A DNA stretch of 6,771 nt from Deltaproteobacteria bacterium (GCA_019307665.1 JAFDJC010000177.1:1-6771), one strand, 5' to 3'. Positions 1 to 6,631 are shown, counted from the stretch's first letter. Made by a program: numbers and translations. Notes: generated from the sequence alone by a model not told the origin.

Positions 1-2396
1 TGAATAAAGCCCTTGAAATAAATCCCAGGCTACCGGAAGCTTATAAGCAAAGGGGCATTGCATGGGAGAAAAACGGTGCCTTCGACCAGGCCATAGAAGA
101 TTTCAGTAAATCATTAATACTTGATCCACGTTCACCGGAAAGTCTTACCCATCGAGGTATCGCATGGGATGGCATTGGTAAAACCGACAGAGCAATCGCG
201 GATTTTACAAAAGCGATCGCATTAAACCCCGATTATGCAGAGGCTTATAAACAGAGAGGCATTGCATGGGGAAAAAAAGGCAGCCTTCCAAGAGCCATTG
301 AGGATTACAATAAATCACTTGAATTAACAAAAGATTTAGATACAAACATATCGGAAAACGCCCTTGCAGCAGGTGACAACGAAACTGAGCCCGCCGATAA
401 AGAATCAAATGCTGCAAAACACTTCAGAATCGGGCTTTCCTTGGGCAAAAAAGGGGATTACGACAAAGCCATCGAATATTTTACCAGGGCGATCAATACT
501 AATACTGCTTTTGCCAAGGCATATTATAACAGGGGGCTGATATGGATCAGTAAGAAAGAATATAATCAGGCAATCGCTGACTTAAATAAGGCTGTTGAAA
601 TCAATCATAGTTATGAAAAAGCCTATAATCATCGGGGTGAAGCCTGGCACGGATTAAAAAAATATGACCAGGCCCTGGATGATTTCAACAGGGCCATTAA
701 AATCAATATGCGATATGCAGAGGCTTATTACAACCGAGGCGTGACTTGGACAAAAAAGAGTGAATATGAAAGAGCCCTTCTGGATTTCAACAAGGCCATA
801 GGAATCAACCCCCGATATGCTGAAGTGTATAACCAGCGCGGAATAATCTGGGACCATAACGGAGACCATGAAAGGGCTGTTGAAAATTATAACACGGCCC
901 TTGAATTAAACCCCCAATATGCAGCCGCATACTTTAACAGGGGGTTGGCATTACAAAATCTTAATCAACTAGACAGGGCAATTACGGATTACACAAACGC
1001 CATCTCGATCATTCCAGGACATTCCATGTCTTATACCCAGCGTGGCAGTGTATGGTCGATGAAAGGTGATTATTCAAAAGCGATCAGGGACTTTAACAGG
1101 GCAATTGAATTAAATCCGTACAGTTCAGAAGTTTACTGTAAGAGAGGAATCGCATGGAACAGCCAGAATAAAACAGATCAGGCTATACGTGATTTCAACA
1201 AAGCTCTGGAAATTCACCCGGCATATTCTGAAGCCTTTAATAACAGGGGCGCCGTATGGATAAAAAAAGGCAATCTAAAAAAAGCAATTCTTGATTTTAA
1301 CAGAGCGCTGGAGCTTGACACAAAAAATGCGGATGCTTTATGCAACAGGGGGATCGCCTGGAGAAAAGCAAAAAATATTAAACGGGCAATGAATGATTTT
1401 AACAAGGCCTTGGAAATAAACCCTCGTTTTGCCAAGGCTTATTATAATCGCGGCATTTCATATAATGATGCAAAAAAGTATTACCAAGCCATTGCGGACT
1501 ACAATATGGCGATTAAAATAAACCCCAACAATGCAAAAGCATACAACCAGAGAGGAATCGCATGGAATAACAAAAATAATATGGATCAGGCCATATCAGA
1601 TTACAATAGAGCTATTGAAATTGATCCTCTATATGTTGCAGCCTTTTTCAACAGAGGGCTCGCATGGGATAAAAAGAAAGACTTTAATAAAGCAGCCGAC
1701 AACTTTACTAAAGTAATCGATTTATATCCAAATAACTCCATGAGCTATCTACAGCGCGGCATCCTGTTAAAAAAACAGAGTAAATACAAAGAGGCAATTG
1801 CTGACTACACTAGCGCTATTAAAATCGACCCTTTGTTTGAAGAAGCATACTTTAACCGCGCAATCGCATGGGGAATGGAAAACAATTATGACCAGGCGAT
1901 AAGGGATTATTCGGAAGCAATAGGCATAAACCCCAATTATGCTGAAGCCTATTATAATAGAGGGCTTGCATGGGAATATAAAGGCAACATGGAACGTGCG
2001 ATTGCAGATAATAGCAGGGCTAAGGCGCTGAATTCACGCTTTGCGAACAGTTCCTATGAAAGTGAAATTGATGTCATAGATGCTGCCGGCTCACCTGAGG
2101 GAACGGAAATCAACAGGAAAGCCAAAATCATGCTCGATAATGGGCTCAAATGGAGCAGAAAAGGTGAATATGACAAAGCAATTGAAGAATATAAAAAAGC
2201 AATCCGAATAAGCCCGGAATATGCATCTGCATACTTTTATAAAGGACTTGCACTGTATAATAAGGGTGCGCTTGAACAAGCTTTAAAAGATTTCAAGAAA
2301 GCGCTGAACCTCGATCCGGCAAACAACGACTACCAGAGGATTATGTCAAATGTCAACGCAAAGCTTAAGCAAAATAAAAAGAAAAGTGCGCAATAA
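1..2396 (+). CDS. Giant TPR-repeat protein, 3' part (5' end off window)
   Basis: The frame is open from the left edge to a TAA at 2394-2396, giving 797 visible residues with no N-terminus. The TTG at 441 can be read as a start but is only an internal codon (visible residue 147) inside a repeat, and the 145 in-frame codons before it encode more TPR units. I count 21 complete 34-residue TPRs: visible residues 13-114 (units 1-3), 139-682 (units 4-19, uninterrupted), 709-742 and 743-776 (units 20-21), plus a half unit at residues 1-12. The core is NRG-IAW...AI-DFNKAIEINP; canonical TPR positions G8, A20, F/Y24, A27 and P32 are mostly kept, while position 11 is Trp in 16 of 21 units. Acidic linkers lie at 115-138 and 683-707, and the tail is Lys-rich. 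TPR solenoids are protein-binding scaffolds; the partner and the cellular location cannot be read here because any signal peptide is outside the window. The TPR identity is certain, the specific function unknown. Confidence 0.95.
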   Translation, partial: NKALEINPRLPEAYKQRGIAWEKNGAFDQAIEDFSKSLILDPRSPESLTHRGIAWDGIGKTDRAIADFTKAIALNPDYAEAYKQRGIAWGKKGSLPRAIEDYNKSLELTKDLDTNISENALAAGDNETEPADKESNAAKHFRIGLSLGKKGDYDKAIEYFTRAINTNTAFAKAYYNRGLIWISKKEYNQAIADLNKAVEINHSYEKAYNHRGEAWHGLKKYDQALDDFNRAIKINMRYAEAYYNRGVTWTKKSEYERALLDFNKAIGINPRYAEVYNQRGIIWDHNGDHERAVENYNTALELNPQYAAAYFNRGLALQNLNQLDRAITDYTNAISIIPGHSMSYTQRGSVWSMKGDYSKAIRDFNRAIELNPYSSEVYCKRGIAWNSQNKTDQAIRDFNKALEIHPAYSEAFNNRGAVWIKKGNLKKAILDFNRALELDTKNADALCNRGIAWRKAKNIKRAMNDFNKALEINPRFAKAYYNRGISYNDAKKYYQAIADYNMAIKINPNNAKAYNQRGIAWNNKNNMDQAISDYNRAIEIDPLYVAAFFNRGLAWDKKKDFNKAADNFTKVIDLYPNNSMSYLQRGILLKKQSKYKEAIADYTSAIKIDPLFEEAYFNRAIAWGMENNYDQAIRDYSEAIGINPNYAEAYYNRGLAWEYKGNMERAIADNSRAKALNSRFANSSYESEIDVIDAAGSPEGTEINRKAKIMLDNGLKWSRKGEYDKAIEEYKKAIRISPEYASAYFYKGLALYNKGALEQALKDFKKALNLDPANNDYQRIMSNVNAKLKQNKKKSAQ
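39..344 (+). repeat. Tandem TPR-coding repeat block A (3 units of 102 bp)
   Basis: Three 34-codon units read AYKQRGIAW, SLTHRGIAW and AYKQRGIAW at their starts. Units 1 and 3 share nearly the same DNA around the RGIAW motif (aggcattgcatggg at 256-269 against ggggcattgcatggga at 52-67), which suggests fairly recent duplication. The block probably continues to the left of the window, since half a unit precedes it. Confidence 0.85.
345..416 (+). other. Acidic non-TPR linker between TPR blocks
   Basis: This stretch encodes 24 residues (visible residues 115-138) without TPR consensus, rich in Asp, Glu, Asn and Ala and including DNETEPADKES. It interrupts the 34-residue phase and probably forms a flexible hinge between superhelical segments. 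The repeat that follows opens with an unusual helix A and has GKKGDYDKAIEYF, much like the repeat after the second linker. Confidence 0.7.
417..2048 (+). repeat. Tandem TPR-coding repeat block B (16 units of 102 bp)
   Basis: Sixteen contiguous 34-codon units (1632 bp, exactly 16 x 102) run without any insertion or deletion. Most begin with AYYNRG or a variant and end with NPxYAE. Only a few units depart from the consensus: units 4, 9, 14, 17 have Leu or Tyr in place of the Trp at TPR position 11, and unit 18 has NRA instead of NRG. A TPR superhelix takes roughly seven to eight repeats per turn, so this block would make about two turns. Confidence 0.88.
2049..2123 (+). other. Second acidic linker before the last two TPRs
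   Basis: This encodes 25 residues (visible 683-707) containing SEIDVIDAAGSPEGTE, with no TPR consensus. Like the first linker it is acidic, ends in a short basic/Ala stretch, and is followed by a repeat with RKGEYDKAIEEY. The two remaining units and a basic tail (KLKQNKKKSAQ) complete the protein. Confidence 0.65.
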
Positions 2397-2418
2397 AACA
2401 GACTTGCAGCGGGCAGAG
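2397..2418. other. 22-bp convergent junction, no visible terminator
   Basis: The TAA of the TPR gene (2394-2396) and the complement-strand TAG of the large permease gene (2419-2421) face each other across 22 bp. I see no GC-rich stem followed by a T-run for either direction here. Only a short palindrome, gcttaagc (2437-2444), lies just inside the permease gene. Transcripts from the two sides may therefore run into one another. Confidence 0.5.
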
Positions 2419-3711
2419 CTATCGAATTAAACAAAGGCTTAAGCTAGGAATATAAGTAACAACAAGAAGCAGTGCAAAAAGAAGCAATAGGTAAGGTATG
2501 GATGCCCTGTAAAGAAGGGGCACAGGTTTTTGAAATTTAAGGCTTGCAATAAAAAGATTCATACCAACAGGCGGTGTGGAATACCCGATTTCAAGATTTA
2601 AAAGAAAGATAATGCAAAGATGCACTGGATCTACACCGTACTGCAGAGCTACAGGAACAATAATCGGAACTATAATGACGATAGCGGAAAAAATATCCAT
2701 TATGCAGCCTACTGCGAGCAAAAAAATATTCAAACCGCAAAGAAAAACATATTTGTTTTGAGTGATCCCGGTCAAATAACCCAATATCAAGTTTGGAATC
2801 TTTTCATCCACGAGATACCCGGTAAACCCAAGGGCAAAGCTTAATATAACGATTATCGCCCCTGACAGAACAGCGCCTTCCACGATGATGCCCGGAAGCT
2901 GCCTGAAAAATCTGACTTCTTTTAAAATAAAACATTCCACTATCGTAACGTAAACCGCAATGACTGCCGACACCTCGGCTATTGTGACAAAACCTCCGTA
3001 AATACCGGCGACAATCAAAACAATGACCGGCCATTCCCAAACAGCAGCAATAAATGCTTTCCAGATACCGGGGTGGGAAACCTCCTGACTGACAGGTCGT
3101 CCCCTTTTCTTGTTGAACGAATAATCTTTACAGAATGAATAAAAAGACAGCACCGTAATCGACAAAATTCCGGGTATAAGCGCTGCCATAAAAATTTCCG
3201 AGATATTGATCTTTGCCACAACGCCGTAAAGGATAATCGGCAGGCTGGGTGGAAACAGTAGTCCTAGACTACCGGAAGTGGTCAGAAGACCAAGGGAAAA
3301 AGTTTCAGAGTATTGCTCCTTAATGAGTATGGGATATAGAATACCGCCTATGGCAACGATAGTAACACCGCTTGCGCCTGTCAATGCTGCAAAAAAAGCA
3401 CATCCTAACACAGCCGCAATCGCCATGCCGCCCGGCACCCTGCCGGTTACGGCCCTCAAAAAATTCATTATTCTGACAGGCGCATTGCTTTCTGTCAGCA
3501 GACATCCTGTGAATGTGAACATGGGGAGCGCCATAAGAACAGGCATGGATGCCAGCCTGTTCATTTCAATCAGGATCATCTGGATAGAAAGCGGGTCATA
3601 GTCGACAAAATAAAAACATACAATTGAAAGGCCTGCTATGACGGTAAAAAGAGGTGCTTCCAGAAGAATAAAAATGAGAAGAATAATTATCGTTATAAAA
3701 AGAAGGCTCAT
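2419..3711 (-). CDS. dctM: TRAP transporter large permease (DctM-like, TPAT type)
   Basis: The product is 430 residues, the normal length for a DctM large permease, and is a polytopic inner-membrane protein with about a dozen hydrophobic segments. It forms the cation-coupled transport channel that takes substrate from the periplasmic receptor. Family landmarks in order: GRVPGGMAIAAVLGCAFFAA (90-109), LTGASGVTIVAIGG (110-123), the signature TTSGSLGLLFPPSLPIILYG (144-163), a Lys/Arg-rich cytoplasmic loop near 195-206, GGFVTIAEVSAV (239-250), MDIFSAIVIIVPIIVP (338-353) and LNLEIGYSTPPVGMNLFIAS (371-390), ending VTYIPSLSL as usual. The second scaffold motif reads LTGASG, where many DctM proteins have a Ser-rich ISGSS. 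Its ATG overlaps the stop of the small permease gene in an ATGA, and only a weak AAAGA precedes it, so translation is probably coupled. It is the last gene of the operon. Confidence 0.96.
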   Translation of the reverse strand: MSLLFITIIILLIFILLEAPLFTVIAGLSIVCFYFVDYDPLSIQMILIEMNRLASMPVLMALPMFTFTGCLLTESNAPVRIMNFLRAVTGRVPGGMAIAAVLGCAFFAALTGASGVTIVAIGGILYPILIKEQYSETFSLGLLTTSGSLGLLFPPSLPIILYGVVAKINISEIFMAALIPGILSITVLSFYSFCKDYSFNKKRGRPVSQEVSHPGIWKAFIAAVWEWPVIVLIVAGIYGGFVTIAEVSAVIAVYVTIVECFILKEVRFFRQLPGIIVEGAVLSGAIIVILSFALGFTGYLVDEKIPNLILGYLTGITQNKYVFLCGLNIFLLAVGCIMDIFSAIVIIVPIIVPVALQYGVDPVHLCIIFLLNLEIGYSTPPVGMNLFIASLKFQKPVPLLYRASIPYLLLLFALLLVVTYIPSLSLCLIR

Positions 3712-4178
3712 TCTTTAATAAAAATTCCATTAAGGCTTTCAAGTATGCCCGTAAAATAACGGAAACATGTCAGGCCGAAAAAAATGGGAAAAATCATGGA
3801 AAGCCGGCCACGGGCGCCAAAAATACTAATCTCGTTCTCTACGAATTGAAAAGAAGCGATTAAAAGAATACCGGTAATAATGACTCCGAAAGAAGAGACC
3901 AAAAAGTATGAAAGCTTTTGAAATTTTTCGGGACAGTACCTGAGAAAGAGCTCTAGCCTGAGATGACGCTTTGTTTTCATTGCTACGGTTGCGCCTAAAA
4001 GTGCTGTCCAGACAACGAACACCGGTGAAAACTCAAGGATTTTATCAAAAGAAACCTGAAAAAGATTACGGGAAATTATGTTAAAGGTCACACCGACAAC
4101 AAGGGCCGAGAAAAAACACACAACAAGAAATTTTTCACATGCAAAAAGAAAGTTGTCAATTATTTTAATTAACCGCAT
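3708..4178 (-). CDS. dctQ: TRAP transporter small permease (DctQ-like)
   Basis: The 156-residue product has the size and pattern of a DctQ small permease: four hydrophobic helices near residues 17-36, 49-66, 89-109 and 127-147. The family hallmark is the loop after helix 2, LEFSPVFVVWTALLGATVAM followed by KTKRHLRLELF, matching the usual E-(x)n-vWt-flGaa-a-r--Hi-vd pattern. It sits in the inner membrane and is a required scaffold for DctM. I chose the ATG at 4178, giving MRLIKIIDNFL, which resembles normal DctQ N-termini and leaves a 14-bp overlap with the dctP stop. A longer reading from a GTG at 4211 adds 11 residues and would overlap by 47 bp with no Shine-Dalgarno. The gene end overlaps dctM by 4 bp. 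Confidence 0.93.
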   Translation of the reverse strand: MRLIKIIDNFLFACEKFLVVCFFSALVVGVTFNIISRNLFQVSFDKILEFSPVFVVWTALLGATVAMKTKRHLRLELFLRYCPEKFQKLSYFLVSSFGVIITGILLIASFQFVENEISIFGARGRLSMIFPIFFGLTCFRYFTGILESLNGIFIKE

Positions 4179-5211
4179 GATCCTTGCTATCAGACGCCCT
4201 ATGCTCGGCACGAAGGGTTCTGAGAATATCTTTTATTCTATCGAAGGTTTCTCTTGAATATAGATCAGGCATGCTGCTTTCATAGGCCTTGGCTGCATTT
4301 TTCTCAAACAATCTGATCTGCTCCCCGGGTGGTGTAACAAACTGTACACCTGCTTCTGATAAAATAGACCTTGCTTCCTTATTTGAACCGCGGGTTAATT
4401 TAACAAGTTCGCGGCAATATTTTTTTGTGAGCTGTTTTATTATCTTCTGATTTTTTTCAGACAAATTATCGAAAACTTTTTTATTCATTATAAAACCACC
4501 GGTTGCATTCACCATCGGATAATCAAGCATGTATTTGATTCGCCAATACCATTGAAATGCAGCGGCAGCCACAGGAACAGAATAAAATGAATCTATCATG
4601 CCTGTTTCAAGGCCTGTGTTCACATCTGCAACATGGAGCGGGTATGTCTTGATTCCAAACGAATCAAAAAATATTTTCGCCACCTTGTCGCCTGTCCAGA
4701 GCCACATCCTTATATCACTAAGGCTTCCAGTCTCGGATATGTTTTTTTTGGAAAAAAAATAGACAAAGCCGCCGTCAATATACCCAAGAAAGACATACCC
4801 TTTTTCTTCAAACCCCTTTGCAAACTCATCATAAAGCTTTTCTTTGACAACATCTACTTCCTCAAGATTTCTGAACAGCAGCGGTGCCTCAAGGATTCTG
4901 ATCTTGGGTTGAAGAATACCAAGCCCGACCCCGGAAAATCCGGCTGCCTGGATTCTGTTCACCCTCATTTTACGGATCACATCAGATTCATCACCGCTCA
5001 CGCCCCCAGCATATATTTTCAGTTGGATCTCTCCCCCTGTTTCTTCTGCGACATCATCAGCCATCATCCGCAGAATATTTGTCCATGGGCTGCCCTCCGG
5101 CATCACGGATGCGACTTTAATAATTGTTGTTTCAGCAATAGCATTCGCTGCAAATCCAAAGGCTGCAAAAACAGCGACCAAAATCGTAACTTTCCTTAAA
5201 AACTTATTCAT
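4165..5211 (-). CDS. dctP: TRAP periplasmic solute-binding protein (DctP/TatP-like)
   Basis: The 348-residue product is a DctP-family extracytoplasmic receptor, about 322 residues once processed. Residues 1-26 are a classical signal peptide (MNKFLRK, hydrophobic core, ANAIA then Glu27); no lipobox Cys, so it should be free in the periplasm. Family features: IKVASVMPEGSPW (31-43), KIYAGGVSGDESDVIRKM (65-82), ILEAPLLFRNLEE (106-118), the lobe-crossing region LSDIRMWLWTGDKVAKIF (164-181) and VNTGLETGMIDSFYSVP (197-213). Ordinary DctP receptors have an Arg within a DLKGxKxR motif that pairs with the substrate carboxylate; here that stretch reads DIRMWLWTGD, with no Arg at the expected place by eye. 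A second aromatic stretch, FQWYWRIKYMLDYP, is at 219-232. This is the pattern I associate with TPAT receptors, for which a hydrophobic ligand has been proposed. The ATG at 5211 is preferred over 5283, which would extend the signal peptide and overlap tatT. The gap from tatT is 13 bp. Confidence 0.94.
   Translation of the reverse strand: MNKFLRKVTILVAVFAAFGFAANAIAETTIIKVASVMPEGSPWTNILRMMADDVAEETGGEIQLKIYAGGVSGDESDVIRKMRVNRIQAAGFSGVGLGILQPKIRILEAPLLFRNLEEVDVVKEKLYDEFAKGFEEKGYVFLGYIDGGFVYFFSKKNISETGSLSDIRMWLWTGDKVAKIFFDSFGIKTYPLHVADVNTGLETGMIDSFYSVPVAAAAFQWYWRIKYMLDYPMVNATGGFIMNKKVFDNLSEKNQKIIKQLTKKYCRELVKLTRGSNKEARSILSEAGVQFVTPPGEQIRLFEKNAAKAYESSMPDLYSRETFDRIKDILRTLRAEHRASDSKDHAVN
4181..4185 (-). 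promoter_or_regulatory. Possible Shine-Dalgarno for dctQ, unusually close
   Basis: Minus-strand AAGGA is followed by only two bases (TC) before the ATG at 4178. The spacing is shorter than ideal, so dctQ may depend on coupling to translation of dctP, whose last codons overlap it. The GTG at 4211 has no comparable motif. Confidence 0.4.
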
Positions 5212-5217
5212 TATTTT

Positions 5218-5224
5218 CTCTCTT
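5218..5224 (-). promoter_or_regulatory. Ribosome binding site fixing the dctP start
   Basis: On the minus strand AAGAGAG lies 6 nt before the ATG at 5211 and directly follows the tatT TAA. It supports the 348-residue reading with a clean signal peptide over the 24-residue longer form beginning at 5283. Confidence 0.65.
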
Positions 5225-6163
5225 TTATTCAAAAAGAATATCTGTCGCCTCAAGATATATCTTCGCACGCTCTTTAGCGACAATATTCAACATGCGATAT
5301 TCCTTCCCGTTCCAGGAATGCTCTATAATTTTCTTTAACACCTCTATGTATTGCTCGCGTTTCTGATTCTGATAAAGATAGTAACGTGCGTACTGAAGAT
5401 CTGTATGTAAAAAGTTTTTGCCGGCAATCTCCTTGTGACGTTTGTAACACTTCAATGCAAGCTCAGGGTTGCCCCCGAGTATCGGCGGGACAGAAGAATA
5501 AATTGTCATCAGATTAAGATAAGCGCCGCCATAATAGTATTCAGGCTCAAGGGTTTCTACCCTTTTCATTATTGTTTCGGCAATATGCAGCCTTGAAATC
5601 GCTTTTATCGATTCCTTATTGACATTTATATATGCGGTTAAGTTGATACCATACCAGAAAAGGGCCGGGACATCATCTTTTTCAAGGCTTTTAATGAAAT
5701 CATCGGCAAAACAAACCTTTTTAAGCTTTTCACTGCACCCCGGATGCCGAACCTCAAGCGCTTTCAGGCCATAATCCATACCTTTTCTATAGTTACGGCT
5801 GATCTCATTCCTGAGATGTGCTATCTCCGTCTTTCCTTTTTTGTATCCATCCACTTCAAAAACAGCCCCCTCCAGTTTGCCCTCTAAAAGCGCATATGTA
5901 TAACTGAAGTAAGCCTTGGACAAGAGTACCAGCATGCGGTAGTTTTCAGGATCATTTGCGAGAAGAGCTTCAAGGTTTACAAGGTTTCCCGGTGCCGCCT
6001 TTTCAAGAAATTCGATGTTATCGTATTCATTTTCAAACTTCGTTAACGCTATATCGGCCATATCAACAACGTCATTAATCATAATTACTCTGTAGGAACA
6101 GGCACACAGACAGAGAGCAATCATACTGGCGAAAACAAATCTTAATAAAATCCATAGTTTCAT
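5225..6163 (-). CDS. TatT-like TPR lipoprotein of the TRAP operon
   Basis: The product is 312 residues and matches the TRAP transporter TatT-component family (T. pallidum Tp0956 type). It begins with a lipoprotein signal: Lys2, Arg8, a hydrophobic core and the lipobox LCAC, so Cys22 is the likely lipidated residue. Ser at +2 would favour outer-membrane sorting by the E. coli Lol rule. The mature part is helical with degenerate TPR-like pairs, and has family landmarks VPALFWYGINLTAYINVN (165-182), PPILGGNPELALKCYKRH (226-243), DLQYARYYLYQ (255-265) and the C-terminal MLNIVAKERAKIYLEATDIL (291-310). TatT proteins form oligomers that associate with the P component, and are thought to help hand over ligand in the periplasm. 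The ATG at 6163 has AGAAGGG seven bases upstream. It is the first gene of the operon, 13 bp before dctP. Identity is strong; biochemical role is inferred. Confidence 0.9.
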   Translation of the reverse strand: MKLWILLRFVFASMIALCLCACSYRVIMINDVVDMADIALTKFENEYDNIEFLEKAAPGNLVNLEALLANDPENYRMLVLLSKAYFSYTYALLEGKLEGAVFEVDGYKKGKTEIAHLRNEISRNYRKGMDYGLKALEVRHPGCSEKLKKVCFADDFIKSLEKDDVPALFWYGINLTAYINVNKESIKAISRLHIAETIMKRVETLEPEYYYGGAYLNLMTIYSSVPPILGGNPELALKCYKRHKEIAGKNFLHTDLQYARYYLYQNQKREQYIEVLKKIIEHSWNGKEYRMLNIVAKERAKIYLEATDILFE

Positions 6164-6170
6164 TATGTTA

Positions 6171-6177
6171 CCCTTCT
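6171..6177 (-). promoter_or_regulatory. Ribosome binding site of the tatT-like gene
   Basis: Minus-strand AGAAGGG stands 7 nt before the ATG at 6163 and supports that start, which also gives a complete lipoprotein signal peptide. Confidence 0.6.
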
Positions 6178-6204
6178 TATTAACTGAAATCTGTTTCTTC
6201 CTAC

Positions 6205-6233
6205 ATCATACCGAAATATAAATCAATTCAGAA
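6205..6233 (-). promoter_or_regulatory. Weak candidate promoter for the TRAP operon
   Basis: Minus-strand TATGAT (6210-6205) matches five of six bases of a sigma-70 -10 box. The hexamer 17 bp upstream, TTCTGA (6233-6228), matches only three of six of TTGACA. Transcription from here would give a leader of roughly 35 nt before the tatT start. I found no sigma-54 GG-N10-GC pattern at this place. This is a suggestion only. Confidence 0.22.
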
Positions 6234-6427
6234 ATCACCCTGTGCAAGCATAAATATTCAGGACATTCCCTAAAAACAAAGCTCAACAATTAACAAACGT
6301 AGTAGAATCAAGAACTGAGCTGAATTGGCAAGTGAAAAAGCCATTGTATTGATTAATTATTGTGGCCTTCCCCCTGTTTTTTTCAATTTTTATTTTTTTT
6401 AATCATACAAAGGGCTATGTGATGTAA

Positions 6428-6448
6428 CCTGGGGATTTTAATCCCAGG
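6428..6448. repeat. Inverted repeat CCTGGGG-ATTTTAAT-CCCAGG
   Basis: The left arm cctggggatt and the right arm aatcccagg pair over nine base pairs with one bulged G and a two-base TT loop. On the + strand it is followed by an A-run and on the minus strand by TTACATC, so it is not a standard intrinsic terminator in either direction. It could be a protein-binding site or an RNA hairpin. Confidence 0.55.
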
Positions 6449-6497
6449 AAAAAACAAATATTAACCATTTCAGTTTTTTTGTATAGTGGCCTCGACC

Positions 6498-6518
6498 TTC
6501 ATAATTTTTCCTTATGAA
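6498..6518. repeat. AT-rich inverted repeat TTCATAA-N7-TTATGAA
   Basis: Seven-base perfect arms flank a seven-base pyrimidine spacer (tttttcc). The total length of 21 bp and the symmetric arms fit a dimeric-regulator operator as well as a weak RNA hairpin. Its AT-richness makes chance occurrence plausible. Confidence 0.35.
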
Positions 6519-6588
6519 TAGTTATAGATCTCAATTAAAGTCAGCATTTCTTTTGTGCTAAATAGATAATCATGAATAGGAAATATCT

Positions 6589-6631
6589 GCCATCCGAATA
6601 TTGCTAAATTTAAAAGCAAGATTCGGGTGGC
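6589..6631 (+). repeat. Long stem-loop upstream of the AraC-type gene
   Basis: The arms 6589-6605 (GCCATCCGAATATTGCT) and 6615-6631 (AGCAAGATTCGGGTGGC) pair over 16 of 17 positions, with one G-T wobble and one A/G mismatch, around a nine-base AT loop. It lies 56 bp before the ATG at 6688. A run of seven T starts about ten bases after the stem, too far for a textbook intrinsic terminator but suggestive of one. It may be an attenuator or a terminator of a short leader RNA, or a small mobile repeat. Confidence 0.6.

Noticed and set aside
39..2330. CRISPR-like or satellite array suggested by regular spacing
   Set aside because: The 102-bp period is wholly explained by 34-codon TPR units in an open frame; no short identical repeats with unique spacers are present.
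2397..2447. In-frame read after the TPR stop encodes RAIELNKGLS, like a TPR helix B remnant
   Set aside because: The bases are the reverse complement of the conserved C-terminal SLSLCLIR end of the large permease, so the match is explained by dctM and is probably chance.
3278..3601. 107-codon open frame on the + strand
   Set aside because: It is antisense to the most conserved part of dctM, and its Pro- and Ala-rich product fits complement coding of a membrane protein.
4633..5199. 188-codon open frame on the + strand
   Set aside because: It lies entirely antisense to dctP, has no recognisable domain or ribosome binding site and unlikely composition; it is a shadow of the real gene.
5212..5283. 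Upstream start at 5283 for the binding protein
   Set aside because: It would add 24 basic and aromatic residues before a complete signal peptide and overlap tatT by 59 bp; the ATG at 5211 has a Shine-Dalgarno.
6337..6400. AAAGCCA...TGGCCTT followed by a C-run and T-runs as a terminator
   Set aside because: The arms are short, mismatched and widely spaced, and no + strand gene ends upstream of it.
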